Part shown: in pieces, positions 8,259-17,739 of the stretch
How the letters are laid out: every line of letters starts with the position of its first letter
Position numbering within the stretch: position 1 is the first letter of the stretch
Assembly (NCBI RefSeq): GCF_001282685.1
Contig: NZ_LN875035.1
Location: forward strand, 2,466,001-2,530,000
From: Niameybacter massiliensis
GTDB lineage: Bacteria; Bacillota; Clostridia; Lachnospirales; Cellulosilyticaceae
DNA: 64,000 bases
Reading direction: 5' to 3'
Notes under the pieces: model-generated
Told to the model about the DNA's origin: nothing
The model's input: only the letters and a program-made list of their open reading frames with translations
Database searches by the model: none
Made by a program: the position numbers and the translations under genes

Positions 8259-9122
8259 CTAGTCACACTTACCACATCTTTGGCAAGCTGTTTTTGTCGC
8301 TGCAAGACCACCAAGTGCTGTTTCACGTAGTTCAAATGGAATACTACGTCCTACTTTATACATTGCTTCTACAGTTTCATCAAATGGAACCAGATGCTTA
8401 ATACCCGCTAATGTAATCTCTGCACTAATTAAGGCATTAGAAGCCCCCATGCCGTTTCTATTTTGACAAGGTGCTTCTACTAATCCACCTACTGGGTCAC
8501 ATACAAGTCCTAAAATATTTGCTAGCGCTGTAGATGCTGCATCTAAACATTGTGCAGGTGTACCACCAAGAAGTTCTACTACTGCTGAAGCTGCCATTGC
8601 AGAAGCTGAACCAATCTCTGCTTGGCATCCACCTTCTGCACCAGATACTGTAGCATTACGTGTAATCAAATACCCTACTGCACCTGCATTTAAAAGGGCT
8701 TCAAGCATTTTATCATCACTAAACCCGCGTTCTTCCTGAATAGCTATAAATACACCTGGAATAACTCCCGATGAGCCTGCTGTTGGTGCTGCTACAATAA
8801 GTCCCATAGACGTATTGACTTCTAATACACCCATTGCATAGCTAATAGCTTTAGATACTAAACTGCCACAAGCTGAATCTTCTTTTCTTTTATAGATCTT
8901 TTTAGCTTCTCCACCAATAAGTCCTCCCATTGAGGTAAGGTCTTCTGTAAGCGAGCTTTTAATTGCATTTTTCATGATATCATAAGAATGCATTAATGCT
9001 TTTAAAATATCCTCTTCACTCATATGTCCTATTGTTTTTTCACGTTCTAGCATAACCTTTGAAATAGGAAGTCCATGTTCCTTACAAAGGTTAAGTAACT
9101 CTTCGGCTGTTTGAAAGTTCAT
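8259..9122 (-). CDS. sdaAA: L-serine ammonia-lyase (Fe-S), alpha subunit
   Basis: The 287-residue protein matches the alpha chain of the oxygen-sensitive [4Fe-4S] L-serine dehydratase, which deaminates serine to pyruvate and ammonia. Typical stretches are GGLIGGEAKKIYKRKE, NTSMGLIVAAPTAGSSGVIPG, GAEGGCQAEIGSASAMAA, LVCDPVGGLVEAPCQNRN and the C-terminal Cys cluster CQRCGKC. Cysteines in these blocks bind the cluster. It follows the beta-subunit gene by 36 bp in the same orientation, and the pair forms the two-subunit enzyme. Confidence 0.95.
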   Translation of the reverse strand: MNFQTAEELLNLCKEHGLPISKVMLEREKTIGHMSEEDILKALMHSYDIMKNAIKSSLTEDLTSMGGLIGGEAKKIYKRKEDSACGSLVSKAISYAMGVLEVNTSMGLIVAAPTAGSSGVIPGVFIAIQEERGFSDDKMLEALLNAGAVGYLITRNATVSGAEGGCQAEIGSASAMAASAVVELLGGTPAQCLDAASTALANILGLVCDPVGGLVEAPCQNRNGMGASNALISAEITLAGIKHLVPFDETVEAMYKVGRSIPFELRETALGGLAATKTACQRCGKCD

Positions 9123-9158
9123 AGTTAGTGTCTCCTATCTTTACCTAAAAAAGCTTGT

Positions 9159-9821
9159 CTATATAATGGTTACCTTTAAGATAGATGAATGGTTTCTGAT
9201 CTTATCTACTACACCTTCATCTATATTTTCGTCTGTTTCAATAATAGTGTAGGCCATTGTTCCTTTACTTTCACGATAAAGACGCATAAATGCAATATTA
9301 ATGTTGTAATCACTAAGGGCTTCTGTAATATGAGCTACAACCCCTGGTGTATCTTGTTGTTTAATAATCATTGTACAGTATTCACCTGTAAACTCTACAT
9401 CAATGCCATTGATTTGATCAATACGAATGTTGCCTCCCCCAATAGAAACACCAACAACTGTTGTAATATCTCCAGTTTCATCTTTGGCAATAACTTCTAC
9501 TGTATTAGGATGATCTGTATGTTTTACTTCATTTGGCTCAAATGTATATTTAAGACCAGCTTCTTTTGCATGGTAAAAAGCATCTTTAATGCGTTCATCT
9601 TCTGTGTCCATGCCTAAAATACCTGCTACAAGAGCTTTATCTGTCCCATGCCCTCTATAAGTTTGTGCAAAAGAACCATATAAAATAAACTTCACTTCAC
9701 AAATTGGTTTTTGAACGAGCTTGCGTACCATAAGTGCAATACGTACCGCTCCTGCTGTATGTGAACTGGAAGGTCCAATCATATTTGGTCCAATTACGTC
9801 AAAAATACTTATTTCTTTCAT
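9159..9821 (-). CDS. sdaAB: L-serine ammonia-lyase (Fe-S), beta subunit
   Basis: This 220-residue beta chain begins with SIFDVIGPNMIGPSSSHTAGA, the signature of the family. It ends with an ACT domain (about residues 147-220, TPGVVAHITEALSDYNINIAFMRL onwards in part) that in this enzyme type binds serine or regulates activity. It is the first gene of the sdaAB-sdaAA operon and has a clear sigma-A promoter upstream. Confidence 0.95.
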   Translation of the reverse strand: MKEISIFDVIGPNMIGPSSSHTAGAVRIALMVRKLVQKPICEVKFILYGSFAQTYRGHGTDKALVAGILGMDTEDERIKDAFYHAKEAGLKYTFEPNEVKHTDHPNTVEVIAKDETGDITTVVGVSIGGGNIRIDQINGIDVEFTGEYCTMIIKQQDTPGVVAHITEALSDYNINIAFMRLYRESKGTMAYTIIETDENIDEGVVDKIRNHSSILKVTII

Positions 9822-9859
9822 GTCTTTTTACCTCGTCTCTTTTTGACATTTCCTTTTAT

Positions 9860-9888
9860 ATTATACATAGATGTGGTTTATAAGCCAA
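9860..9888 (-). promoter_or_regulatory. sigma-A promoter of sdaAB-sdaAA
   Basis: On the minus strand TTGGCT (9883-9888) and TATAAT (9860-9865) are 17 bp apart, about 40 bp upstream of the sdaAB start. Confidence 0.65.
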
Positions 9889-9917
9889 ATCTATTTTTCA
9901 ACCTACATCTAAAACGT

Positions 9918-12035
9918 CTATTCGCCTAATCCTGAAAGCTTAAACTTTTCATTAAAAAGTTCATGTACAATTTTTAATGATTTCTTAAAGAGTAAACCTA
10001 CTAATAAAAATACAATAGCAAATATAGCTAAATGAATAAGTTGATTATATAAGTTTGGATAGAATATTCCCCCTTGAGCTTCTCTTAAAGTACCTATAGC
10101 ATAGGTAAAAGGCACAAATCTACTTATAATTCTAAAGAAAGATGGAATAACTTCGATTGGGAAGGTCCCACCTGCCGAAGAAATTTGTAGTACTAATAAA
10201 ATAATTACAATCCCTTTTCCTAAGTTACCAAATAAAGCAACCAATGTATAAATAACACAGGTGAATACAAAAGCACTCACCAGGCTTAAGAGAATGAAAG
10301 CTAGTTTATTAGATACATAAACTTTTACAATGAAAAGGTCTCCTAATGCAATAATTAAACTTTGGATTAAAGATAGAAAAAGATAAGTCATGCCCTTACC
10401 TATATATTCTTCTCTTGGTGTGACATCTTCTAAGGCAGATTCTGTTGTAAGCATAGCTGATAAAATAACAATACCTACCCATATTGCCAAAACAGTATAA
10501 AAAGGTGTCATCGCTGAACCATAGTTAGGAATAGGATAAAGTGCCTCTTCCTCTAGCACAACTGGTGAAGCAATATATTTGGCTATAAGTTCTGGATTGG
10601 TTTCTAAAAGTTCTATGAGACTATCTAGCTCTTCTCCATTTTGAAAGAAACTTAATTTCTCTGCAAATCTATGAAGTTCATCTTGAACCGTTGGTAACTG
10701 CTCTTGCACTTTGTTAAGAACCTTTTCCCCCTTTTGAAGCGCATCAATCCCTAACCCTTCTACATTTTCAAGTTTTGGAAACAGTAAGGTCACATCTTCA
10801 CCAAGTGTACTTACTTGCCCTGCTATTTGAGTGGTCTGGTTAATCATTCGATTAATCTGTGGTCTTAATTCATTTTGGAAGAAAGTTAAACTTTCTGTAA
10901 TCGTACTCTTTATATTAATGGTTTCTATATTAATAGTTTCTAAACCACTTAAAGCTTCTTCCTTACCTTGTACAAGCATATCACTTGCTGTATTAAGTTC
11001 TGCTTCTAATGTCTTTATACTTATATTGAGATTCTTTAAGGAATCATGAGGTAGCTTAAGTACACTTAAAAGCCCCATGACATTTTGATTCATCTTTTTT
11101 AAACTCCCTACTGCCCCTTGTATATCTTGTAAAGTATCATAAACTGCTTCGGAGTTACTTAATTCAGTTTTTACCTGCTCTACAAAGTCTATCACACCAC
11201 CTGCAATGTTTTCCATTTCATTCAATGTATTTTCTGTTGTATCTCCAATATCTCTGAGTACTTCAGAGGTCCCTTCTAATGCCTCTTGTGCATTGGCTGC
11301 TACCTGCCCTATTTGAATAACTGTATCTTCTGCTAAAGGAAGCTTATCACCTACTGTTTCTAATACTTCTTCTGCTTGTACAATACCTTCATAGTAACGT
11401 GTAATATCTTTAGCAATTTGTTCTCTATTCTCATCTAACTCCATCATAGCTAGGGCAAGGTCTTTAAGCTGTGGCATATTTTCTTCTAAGGAAAAACCTA
11501 CTTGATTAAATGCTTCAAAGATTACTTCATTAGCTGTAGTAATAATATTTTCTGAAACCGTTGCCTTAAGTGAATTGGCACCACTTGAAGTTATTTTAGG
11601 TGCTATGGCATTGCTCTTCTCATTAATGACATACACCAATGTAGGCTTTTGCTGATTTTGAGTTGTAATACTTTTTAGATCTTCAGTAAAAGTAGAAGGA
11701 ATCTTAATGTATGCATAATACTTCCCACTGCGTACACCATATTCTGCATCTTCTAATCCTACAAATTCCCATCCCAATTTCGTATTCTTTTGCAGTTCTT
11801 CAATGACCTGATTACCAATATTTAATGGTTCATCTAAAAGTATCGTCCCTTGATCCTCATTAACAACAGCTACTTTTATTCCTCCTGTTGCACCATAAGG
11901 ATCCCAATTGGCTTTGATGTTAAACCAAGCATATAACGAAGGTAAAATAAGTAACCCACACACAATAATAAATGTAGGAATATTAGTGGTCATACGTTTT
12001 AAATCTTGTTTAAAAATTGTCCCTATTTTTCTCAT
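9918..12035 (-). CDS. YhgE/Pip domain ABC-2-like membrane protein
   Basis: The 705-residue protein has the YhgE/phage infection protein (Pip) architecture. One N-terminal membrane helix (about residues 20-40, ending PSLYAWFNIKANWDPYG) is followed by a long extracytoplasmic region (about 45-500) rich in coiled coil, and the C-terminal part has five to six ABC-2-type membrane helices. Relatives serve as phage receptors or as parts of export systems including type VII secretion. No type VII genes are nearby. ATG 12041 is only one base from the AAAGGA site, so I prefer ATG 12035. Confidence 0.88.
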   Translation of the reverse strand: MRKIGTIFKQDLKRMTTNIPTFIIVCGLLILPSLYAWFNIKANWDPYGATGGIKVAVVNEDQGTILLDEPLNIGNQVIEELQKNTKLGWEFVGLEDAEYGVRSGKYYAYIKIPSTFTEDLKSITTQNQQKPTLVYVINEKSNAIAPKITSSGANSLKATVSENIITTANEVIFEAFNQVGFSLEENMPQLKDLALAMMELDENREQIAKDITRYYEGIVQAEEVLETVGDKLPLAEDTVIQIGQVAANAQEALEGTSEVLRDIGDTTENTLNEMENIAGGVIDFVEQVKTELSNSEAVYDTLQDIQGAVGSLKKMNQNVMGLLSVLKLPHDSLKNLNISIKTLEAELNTASDMLVQGKEEALSGLETINIETINIKSTITESLTFFQNELRPQINRMINQTTQIAGQVSTLGEDVTLLFPKLENVEGLGIDALQKGEKVLNKVQEQLPTVQDELHRFAEKLSFFQNGEELDSLIELLETNPELIAKYIASPVVLEEEALYPIPNYGSAMTPFYTVLAIWVGIVILSAMLTTESALEDVTPREEYIGKGMTYLFLSLIQSLIIALGDLFIVKVYVSNKLAFILLSLVSAFVFTCVIYTLVALFGNLGKGIVIILLVLQISSAGGTFPIEVIPSFFRIISRFVPFTYAIGTLREAQGGIFYPNLYNQLIHLAIFAIVFLLVGLLFKKSLKIVHELFNEKFKLSGLGE

Positions 12036-12104
12036 ATTCATATCCTTTGCCTACATATTTTCTTATCTTTATAGTTTGGTTTTGAAAGTTAAAATATACT
12101 TTTA

Positions 12105-12172
12105 CATGAAAAAAGGAAGATAAAATGAAAAACTCTTTTAATGAGTTTTCCATTTATCTTCCTTTTTTCATG
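12105..12172 (-). terminator. long terminator hairpin after the lipoprotein gene
   Basis: An imperfect stem of about 30 bp runs from CATGAAAAAAGGAAGAT to its complement ending in CATG, with a 7-nt loop around 12136-12142. It lies immediately downstream of the lipoprotein gene and before the YhgE/Pip gene. Confidence 0.8.
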
Positions 12173-12189
12173 TATCTATTTAGAAATTT

Positions 12190-13440
12190 TTAGTAGATTG
12201 CAATTGAACCAACTGCTTTCTCTACTGTATAGCCTAATTTTTGAAGTTCTTCTACACTAATGTATGAAGTACTATTGTCTGTAATAGTATTAAGTGCTAC
12301 AAATGTACCATCTACTTCAATACCAGCTTTTTTAGCTACTTCGTCATATTTAACTTCTTGACCAAGGTAACCTAATGTTAGTTTTGCTGGTACATAAACT
12401 TTATCTGCTTTAACAAGCACTTTACAAGTTTCTTCTTTTCCCATACCATCCATGATGATATTTGTGTTTGTGTTAATGATAGCCATTTTAGGCATCATTG
12501 CTTCCATTAATTCTGTTTGTGTCATTTCTAACACTTTTTCTGGTGCTTTGATTTCTTTTACTTCTGCTTTTGCAGTATCAGCATCCATACTCATATTCAT
12601 AGTCATATTAAGCATAGGAATTGCAAAATTCATTACTAATTTTTGATTCACTACATCTTTACCAAAAGTATAATCCATTTTAAATGTACCTTTTACCATA
12701 GCTTCTGCCATTGGTATAAGTTGATCAAGTTGTACTTTGACTTCATCCATTTGACCTTTTAATTCTGCAATTTTGTCAGCTGGAATGTTTAATTTGTATT
12801 TTGTATTTAAGCTTTCAATATTCTCTGTTGTTGTTAAAATAATTTGTTTTACAAGAGCTAATACTTCTTTTTCATTTAATTCGATTGTATATGTATTATC
12901 TTTTTTAGTTACTGCTACATCAAATCCTAAATCTGCAGCAACATCTTTCATCATTTCATAGTATTTTGCTGGATCTTCTAACATACTTTGTTTTACAAGA
13001 GCCATCATCATAGCTGTTTGTTCATTACTATCTGTAAATGTGATAAAATCTGTATCAGCGTTTGTTAAGATTTCTGGTACAGTCATACCATCTACTGCAA
13101 AGCATTGTGCTAAGTAGTTTTTACTGATATAAGTTTTATCATCTTTCATAATGATTTTTGCATCATTCACTTTAATTACTTGACCTGTAGCTGTAGCATT
13201 CATATTCATAGTAAGTTCACTACTCATATCTGCTGTATTAGCATGTCCATCCATATCCATTGTCATTTTCATAGTTTCATCAGCTACTGTCATATCCATT
13301 GCCATTTTAGCTTTAATTGTACTTGCTTCCCACTTGCTAGACTCTTGGCATTTGTTCCAAAATTCTACTTGAGTTGTACTACAACCTGTGAAAACAAGTG
13401 CAAGCACAAGTAAAAGAACGGGTAATAATCTCTTCTTCAT
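12190..13440 (-). CDS. lipoprotein with copper-amine-oxidase-type C-terminal region
   Basis: The 416-residue product starts with a lipoprotein signal peptide (MKKRLLPVLLLVLALVFTGC; lipobox Cys 20), so it should be anchored to the outer face of the membrane. The central region is rich in Met, Asp and Lys, with repeated MxMxMD-type strands, similar to LppX/LolA-like 'DUF6612'-style folds. The last 75 residues (VPAKLTLGYLGQEVKYDE to the end) resemble the copper amine oxidase N-terminal-like cell-surface domain. The role is unknown. An upstream in-frame ATG at 13473 lacks a ribosome site, while ATG 13440 has GGGAGG six bases before it. Confidence 0.75.
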   Translation of the reverse strand: MKKRLLPVLLLVLALVFTGCSTTQVEFWNKCQESSKWEASTIKAKMAMDMTVADETMKMTMDMDGHANTADMSSELTMNMNATATGQVIKVNDAKIIMKDDKTYISKNYLAQCFAVDGMTVPEILTNADTDFITFTDSNEQTAMMMALVKQSMLEDPAKYYEMMKDVAADLGFDVAVTKKDNTYTIELNEKEVLALVKQIILTTTENIESLNTKYKLNIPADKIAELKGQMDEVKVQLDQLIPMAEAMVKGTFKMDYTFGKDVVNQKLVMNFAIPMLNMTMNMSMDADTAKAEVKEIKAPEKVLEMTQTELMEAMMPKMAIINTNTNIIMDGMGKEETCKVLVKADKVYVPAKLTLGYLGQEVKYDEVAKKAGIEVDGTFVALNTITDNSTSYISVEELQKLGYTVEKAVGSIAIY

Positions 13441-13472
13441 AATAATCCTCCCTAAAAGTTTTTTCATAGACA

Positions 13473-13500
13473 ATTATACTCCTTTGTTTAAATTTTACAA
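13473..13500 (-). promoter_or_regulatory. sigma-A promoter of the lipoprotein gene
   Basis: On the minus strand TTGTAA (13495-13500) and TATAAT (13473-13478) are separated by 16 bp, directly upstream of the ribosome site. Confidence 0.6.
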
Positions 13501-13613
13501 GTATTGTAACTATATTTTAATATTAAGATTTGTTAAGGTTTAATATTATTCACTCCTTAACTTTACATTATGCTATAATAAGAGTACATTAAATTCTATT
13601 GTGAGGTGTTTTC

Positions 13614-14249
13614 ATGTCTATTCAAAAAGAGTTCTTTGCTAAACAAGCTGATGTTATTATGAAACAACTTCAAAAACGTCATATGAATGGTTATTACTGT
13701 GAAACAAAAGAAGATGCGCTTAAATTAGCCCTTTCTATGATGCCAGAAGGCTCTAGTATTTCTTGGGGTGGCTCTGAAAGTATTAAAGAAATCGGTCTCT
13801 TAGATACACTTTATGAAAAAGGTACATATACACTCTATGATAGAGCCCGTGCTCTTCCTAATGAGATAGACGATATGCTTCGTCGTAGCTATTTTGCTGA
13901 CTTCTATTTAATGAGTAGCAATGCAATTACATTAGGTGGAGAACTGATCAATATTGATGGTAACGGTAACCGTGTTTCTGCTATGATTTATGGTCCTAAA
14001 AAAGTTGTTATGATTGTTGGGATGAATAAAGTGACTACTAATGTTGAAGAAGGTATTGCACGTATTAAAGCAACTGCTTGTCCACAAAATGGCATTCGTC
14101 TTAATCGTAATACGCCTTGTGGTACTGTCGGCGTTTGCGGCAATTGCTTAAATCCTGATTGCATGTGTATGCACACTGTTATTACACGCAATAGTCGGGA
14201 AGCTGATCGTATTCACATTATCTTAGTTGGTGAAAGCTTAGGGTATTAA
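13614..14249 (+). CDS. LUD domain protein (LutC/YkgG-like)
   Basis: The 211-residue protein is a stand-alone LUD (DUF162) domain. Its motifs are SISWGGSESIKEIGLLD, YFADFYLMSSNAITLGGELINIDGNGNRVS and IVGMNKVTTNVEEGIARIK. The C-terminal part carries a Cys-rich stretch, TPCGTVGVCGNCLNPDCMCM, which is common in clostridial versions and could bind a metal. LUD proteins take part in lactate oxidation as LutB/LutC, but the partners LutA and LutB are absent here. The function of single-domain forms is not established. Confidence 0.85.
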   Translation: MSIQKEFFAKQADVIMKQLQKRHMNGYYCETKEDALKLALSMMPEGSSISWGGSESIKEIGLLDTLYEKGTYTLYDRARALPNEIDDMLRRSYFADFYLMSSNAITLGGELINIDGNGNRVSAMIYGPKKVVMIVGMNKVTTNVEEGIARIKATACPQNGIRLNRNTPCGTVGVCGNCLNPDCMCMHTVITRNSREADRIHIILVGESLGY

Positions 14250-14299
14250 ATCCTTAAGCTTTCCCAATTAACTTTATTCTTAATTTTGATTTACCAATA

Positions 14300-14328
14300 T
14301 TGACAAATGTACAGTAATATGATATTCT
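14300..14328 (+). promoter_or_regulatory. sigma-A promoter of tRNA-Thr
   Basis: TTGACA (14300-14305, perfect consensus) and TATTCT (14323-14328) are spaced by 17 bp, ending 20 bp before the mature tRNA. Confidence 0.75.
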
Positions 14329-14348
14329 AATTGAGCATTCAGTCATGC

Positions 14349-14421
14349 GCTGTTATAGCACAGTCGGTAGTGCACTACATTGGTAGTGTAGAGGTCGCGG
14401 GTTCGATTCCCGCTAACAGCT
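14349..14421 (+). tRNA. tRNA-Thr, anticodon GGU
   Basis: The 73-nt sequence folds into a standard cloverleaf. The acceptor stem is GCTGTTA/TAACAGC, the D stem GCAC/GTGC, and the anticodon stem CTACA/TGTAG with loop TTGGTAG, giving anticodon GGT that reads ACC and ACU. The T stem is GCGGG/CCCGC with loop TTCGATT. The discriminator is T and the CCA end is not encoded. It is a single-gene unit with its own promoter and terminator. Confidence 0.96.
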
Positions 14422-14423
14422 CT

Positions 14424-14454
14424 AAAAGCAACCTTCATTGTGAGGTTGCTTTTT
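14424..14454 (+). terminator. terminator of tRNA-Thr
   Basis: AAAAGCAACCT and AGGTTGCTTTT form an 11-bp stem with an 8-nt loop followed by a T run. Confidence 0.9.
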
Positions 14455-14486
14455 GTTTGCCTAGAATTAAATTTGACCAATTAAAG

Positions 14487-14526
14487 ATAGCATCTATGAA
14501 ATTCTATTGAATTTCATAGATGCTAT
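14487..14526. terminator. terminator between tRNA-Thr and the sulfatase gene
   Basis: An 18-bp perfect stem (ATAGCATCTATGAAATTC and its complement) with a 4-nt loop ends three bases from the sulfatase stop codon. It probably ends the sulfatase transcript. Confidence 0.85.
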
Positions 14527-14528
14527 TT

Positions 14529-15905
14529 TTATTGGTAGTCAGGATTCTTAACAGGAATTTCTCCTTTTACATCTGCTAACCATTCTTTTAACTTAGCTAG
14601 TAATTCCTCTGCTATCGTTGGATATTCTTCTGCTAAGTCTGTTGTTTCACCTATATCACTTACTACATCAAATAACTCATAACTTTCACTCTCATAAAAA
14701 TAAATTAATTTATATTTCCCATGTCTAACAGCAGAATATGGTCTTCCTCCTTGATTTCCATAATGTGGATAATGCCAAAAAATAGGTTTTTCTCTCTGCT
14801 TCTCTACACCTATTAATGTCTCATAAAAACTTTCTCCATCTACGTGCTGTTCTGGCATACTTTGCCCCCCTGCTACTTCCATGAGAGTTGGATAAAAGTC
14901 TGGACTACTTACTAATCTATGACTCACACTACTAGGAGACACTCTACCTTTCCAGCAGACAATAAGAGGTTCTCTGACACCTCCATCATACATCCACCCT
15001 TTCCCTTCACTTAAAGGTGCATTGCAAGTTGGTGATCCTTCTGCGCTTGATAACCCACCATTATCTGAGGTAAAAATAACTATCGTATCTTGTAAAATGC
15101 CTTCTTCCTCAAGTGTCTTCATAATTCTTCCAATATTCCAATCTAAGTTATAAATCATAGCTGCATAAACAGGGTCAGATTGAAGAATCCTTCTGGTTAC
15201 TTTTTCATTTTTCTTATGTTCACAAGGAAAATGTTCGCCTTCTATTAATGCTGGTTGATTATCTAGGCCTAATTTTTTAGCTTTATTCTTAAAATACTCA
15301 ATATCATCATCTTTTGCTTGAATCGGTGTATGTACTGTATAATGCCACAAGTTAAGGAAAAATGGCTTGGTCTTATCTCTATTTCGGATTAAGTTAATAC
15401 TTTCTTCTGTCAAACGATCTGTTAAGTATTCTCCTTCTGGCCCCTCTTCTAAGTTTTCTAATTGATATGGACTAAAATACCCATTATGTGGATGACCTTT
15501 ATGGTTTCCTCCTATATTCACATCAAATCCATGCTTATCTGGATAGTAATCACTCGTCCCTAAATGCCATTTTCCTACATGCCAAGTTGCATATCCATGT
15601 TCTCTTAAGCTTGTTGCCAAACTTTTTTCTTCTAATGGTAAATGATCTACATAAGGAGCATCTATTAATTTCCCTTTTGCACTTGCTCCAATCCAATCTG
15701 TTACTTTTACCCTTGCTGGATATTTTCCACTCATAATACTAGCTCTTGTTGGTGAACACACAGGACAAGCCGCATAAGCATTATCAAATAACATACCTTG
15801 TTTAGCAAGTTCATCTATATAAGGTGTTTCGTAATATGTACTTCCGTAACAGGCTAAGTCCCTCCATCCCATATCATCAATCAATATATATACGATATTG
15901 GTCAT
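14529..15905 (-). CDS. sulfatase, Cys-type, cytoplasmic
   Basis: This 458-residue type I sulfatase would hydrolyse sulfate esters, probably on a sugar. The formylglycine signature CSPTR starts at C50 in ACPVCSPTRASIMSGKYP, which must be oxidised by an anaerobic sulfatase-maturating radical-SAM enzyme not present in this window. Metal ligands are visible in ILIDDMG (D10, D11) and in IFTSDNGG. There is no signal peptide, so it acts inside the cell on imported substrate. The longer frame from 15944 lacks a ribosome site, while ATG 15905 has GGAGGAG six bases upstream. The exact substrate cannot be told; arylsulfatase A-like and glycan sulfatases are both possible. Confidence 0.88.
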   Translation of the reverse strand: MTNIVYILIDDMGWRDLACYGSTYYETPYIDELAKQGMLFDNAYAACPVCSPTRASIMSGKYPARVKVTDWIGASAKGKLIDAPYVDHLPLEEKSLATSLREHGYATWHVGKWHLGTSDYYPDKHGFDVNIGGNHKGHPHNGYFSPYQLENLEEGPEGEYLTDRLTEESINLIRNRDKTKPFFLNLWHYTVHTPIQAKDDDIEYFKNKAKKLGLDNQPALIEGEHFPCEHKKNEKVTRRILQSDPVYAAMIYNLDWNIGRIMKTLEEEGILQDTIVIFTSDNGGLSSAEGSPTCNAPLSEGKGWMYDGGVREPLIVCWKGRVSPSSVSHRLVSSPDFYPTLMEVAGGQSMPEQHVDGESFYETLIGVEKQREKPIFWHYPHYGNQGGRPYSAVRHGKYKLIYFYESESYELFDVVSDIGETTDLAEEYPTIAEELLAKLKEWLADVKGEIPVKNPDYQ

Positions 15906-16021
15906 TGCTTCTCCTCCATATAAATATAGTAATATTTTATACACTTTTATATTTTAAATTATATTATTCTATTTATAAAGTACCATTATAATAAATTTTA
16001 TTATAATTTTCTATTAAAAAT

Positions 16022-16056
16022 AGCACTTCCTAAATGTCTTATACTTAGGAAGTGCT
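16022..16056 (-). terminator. terminator after the CZB chemoreceptor
   Basis: AGCACTTCCTAA pairs with TTAGGAAGTGCT around an 11-nt loop, followed on the minus strand by ATTTTTAA. Confidence 0.85.
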
Positions 16057-16066
16057 CTCTATGACC

Positions 16067-17539
16067 TTAGACTACTTTTAACTCAAAAATTCTTTCATCC
16101 TGTTGACTTAATTGATAGGATTTCTCTTTTATTTCCTTTAAGCGATTGACAATAATATAAGATTCTTCTTTAGTCTTTTCAAAAAGTTCTTTGGCTTTAT
16201 CTATATTATGTTGTTCAATACATTCCATAATACTATGTCCGTGTTTATGAAGTGATTGGTGAACAGCATCAATACTTTCCCATTCTTTTTTAATAAGTGG
16301 ATGCTCTACTTCTATTCCATGATAGAAGTGTCCAAATGCACATTTCATTCCATCGGTTTGAATAGCTTTTGTTTGTCCATTTATAACCATTTGTTCTAGC
16401 TTTTTAATCCAGCCTTGATGGGCAATAATGGCTTTATCAATATTCTCAATAAAGCTTTCATTTGTAATTGGATGGGTTCCATTATTCATGATAAGCAGGA
16501 ATTCCCTAATCGTCTCAAATAAGCTATCATCTATGTTTCTAATTTGCTTTGCATAAGTACTTGCATCTTCAGCCTCCTTAGATACCACTTGAGACATGCT
16601 TGTAATATGCTCCGTTTCTGTTGCTACCGTTCCCATCGCTTCTACAATCTCTTGACTTGCACTATTAATCTCTTGCATTGTACTTGAAAGGCCTTGTATA
16701 CTGTCAACAGCTTTTACAAGATCGCCTACACTTACTTCAAAACTTTCATTAACTACATCTATCTTTTTCCCAATATCCTCAATTGAAGTAATAGTTGTAT
16801 GGACACTTTTAATGCCCTCTTGTGTAGCATCTTTCATATGATTGGTGAAGTTTTCCATATTACTTAGCTTAGTTTTTGTATCTTCTGCTAGCTTTCTAAT
16901 CTCTTCTGCTACCACTGCAAAGCCTCTTCCCTGTTCTCCTGCTCTTGCAGCTTCTATACTTGCATTAAGCGCTAGCAAGTTGGTTTGCTCTGCAACACCT
17001 CTTACTCCTTCTACGATATTTTGCACATTTTTAGTCATCTCTTCTAGCGTGCTAATTTTATCTTCCATAATCGTAGCATTGTCAGAAACAATATCTTTTA
17101 ATTTTGCTATTTCCTCTAACTGTTTTACACTTTCTTCATTTACATTTTTTAAATTTACTGCTTTAGCAGTAATTTCTTCTAATACCCCCGTACTTTGGTC
17201 AAGTGCCATAGATGCTTCATTGACACTCGCTGTAGTTTCCTCCACTACTCCCATGTAAAAAGTACTTGACCCTGCTAATTCATTTGCAACTTTTTTAAGA
17301 TTATCTGAAGTAAACCCCATATTTACATCAAATTCACTTAACTTGGCAGCCTGTTCAATAAGCCCTAGTATCTTTTCTTGATTAATATGATTATTACTAA
17401 GAAGTACTTCTAGTAATTCCATAATCAATTTATTCTTGGGATACTTAAGTTTAGGTTGTTCTATCTGTTCACCTTCTAAAGTTTTTTTCACATAATCATA
17501 TACTTTATCTACTTCTTCATGTCTTCTTATAGCCAGCAT
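16067..17539 (-). CDS. soluble chemoreceptor with C-terminal CZB zinc-binding domain
   Basis: The 490-residue protein has no membrane segment. A roughly 65-residue N-terminal helical part leads into a methyl-accepting signalling domain whose hairpin tip carries [31 protein letters not shown]. The last 120 residues form a chemoreceptor zinc-binding (CZB) domain with the expected ligands: H in IAHQGWI, C in [10 protein letters not shown], and two H in [14 protein letters not shown] receptors sense zinc or oxidants such as hypochlorite and feed into CheA. The gene is the last of the sensory island, 200 bp after the HAMP receptor, and ends at a terminator. Confidence 0.9.
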   Translation of the reverse strand: MLAIRRHEEVDKVYDYVKKTLEGEQIEQPKLKYPKNKLIMELLEVLLSNNHINQEKILGLIEQAAKLSEFDVNMGFTSDNLKKVANELAGSSTFYMGVVEETTASVNEASMALDQSTGVLEEITAKAVNLKNVNEESVKQLEEIAKLKDIVSDNATIMEDKISTLEEMTKNVQNIVEGVRGVAEQTNLLALNASIEAARAGEQGRGFAVVAEEIRKLAEDTKTKLSNMENFTNHMKDATQEGIKSVHTTITSIEDIGKKIDVVNESFEVSVGDLVKAVDSIQGLSSTMQEINSASQEIVEAMGTVATETEHITSMSQVVSKEAEDASTYAKQIRNIDDSLFETIREFLLIMNNGTHPITNESFIENIDKAIIAHQGWIKKLEQMVINGQTKAIQTDGMKCAFGHFYHGIEVEHPLIKKEWESIDAVHQSLHKHGHSIMECIEQHNIDKAKELFEKTKEESYIIVNRLKEIKEKSYQLSQQDERIFELKVV

Positions 17540-17739
17540 TATTCGTCTCCTTTTTTCTATCTCTCTTAATCGACATAGAAATTTTATATTATATTTATAA
17601 TACTACACTATATATTTAAATATAAGTATATTTAAATAAACTCTTTTTATATTATCAGTAATTATTTAATATGTATTCTTAAAATTATTTGTTTATAAAC
17701 CTTTACTCTAATATTCTTTATGCCTTTTCATTAAGTCCT

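Noticed and set aside
12452-13413. Several plus-strand frames opposite the lipoprotein gene
   Set aside because: They mirror the repetitive Met/Asp codons of the lipoprotein gene and lack ribosome sites.
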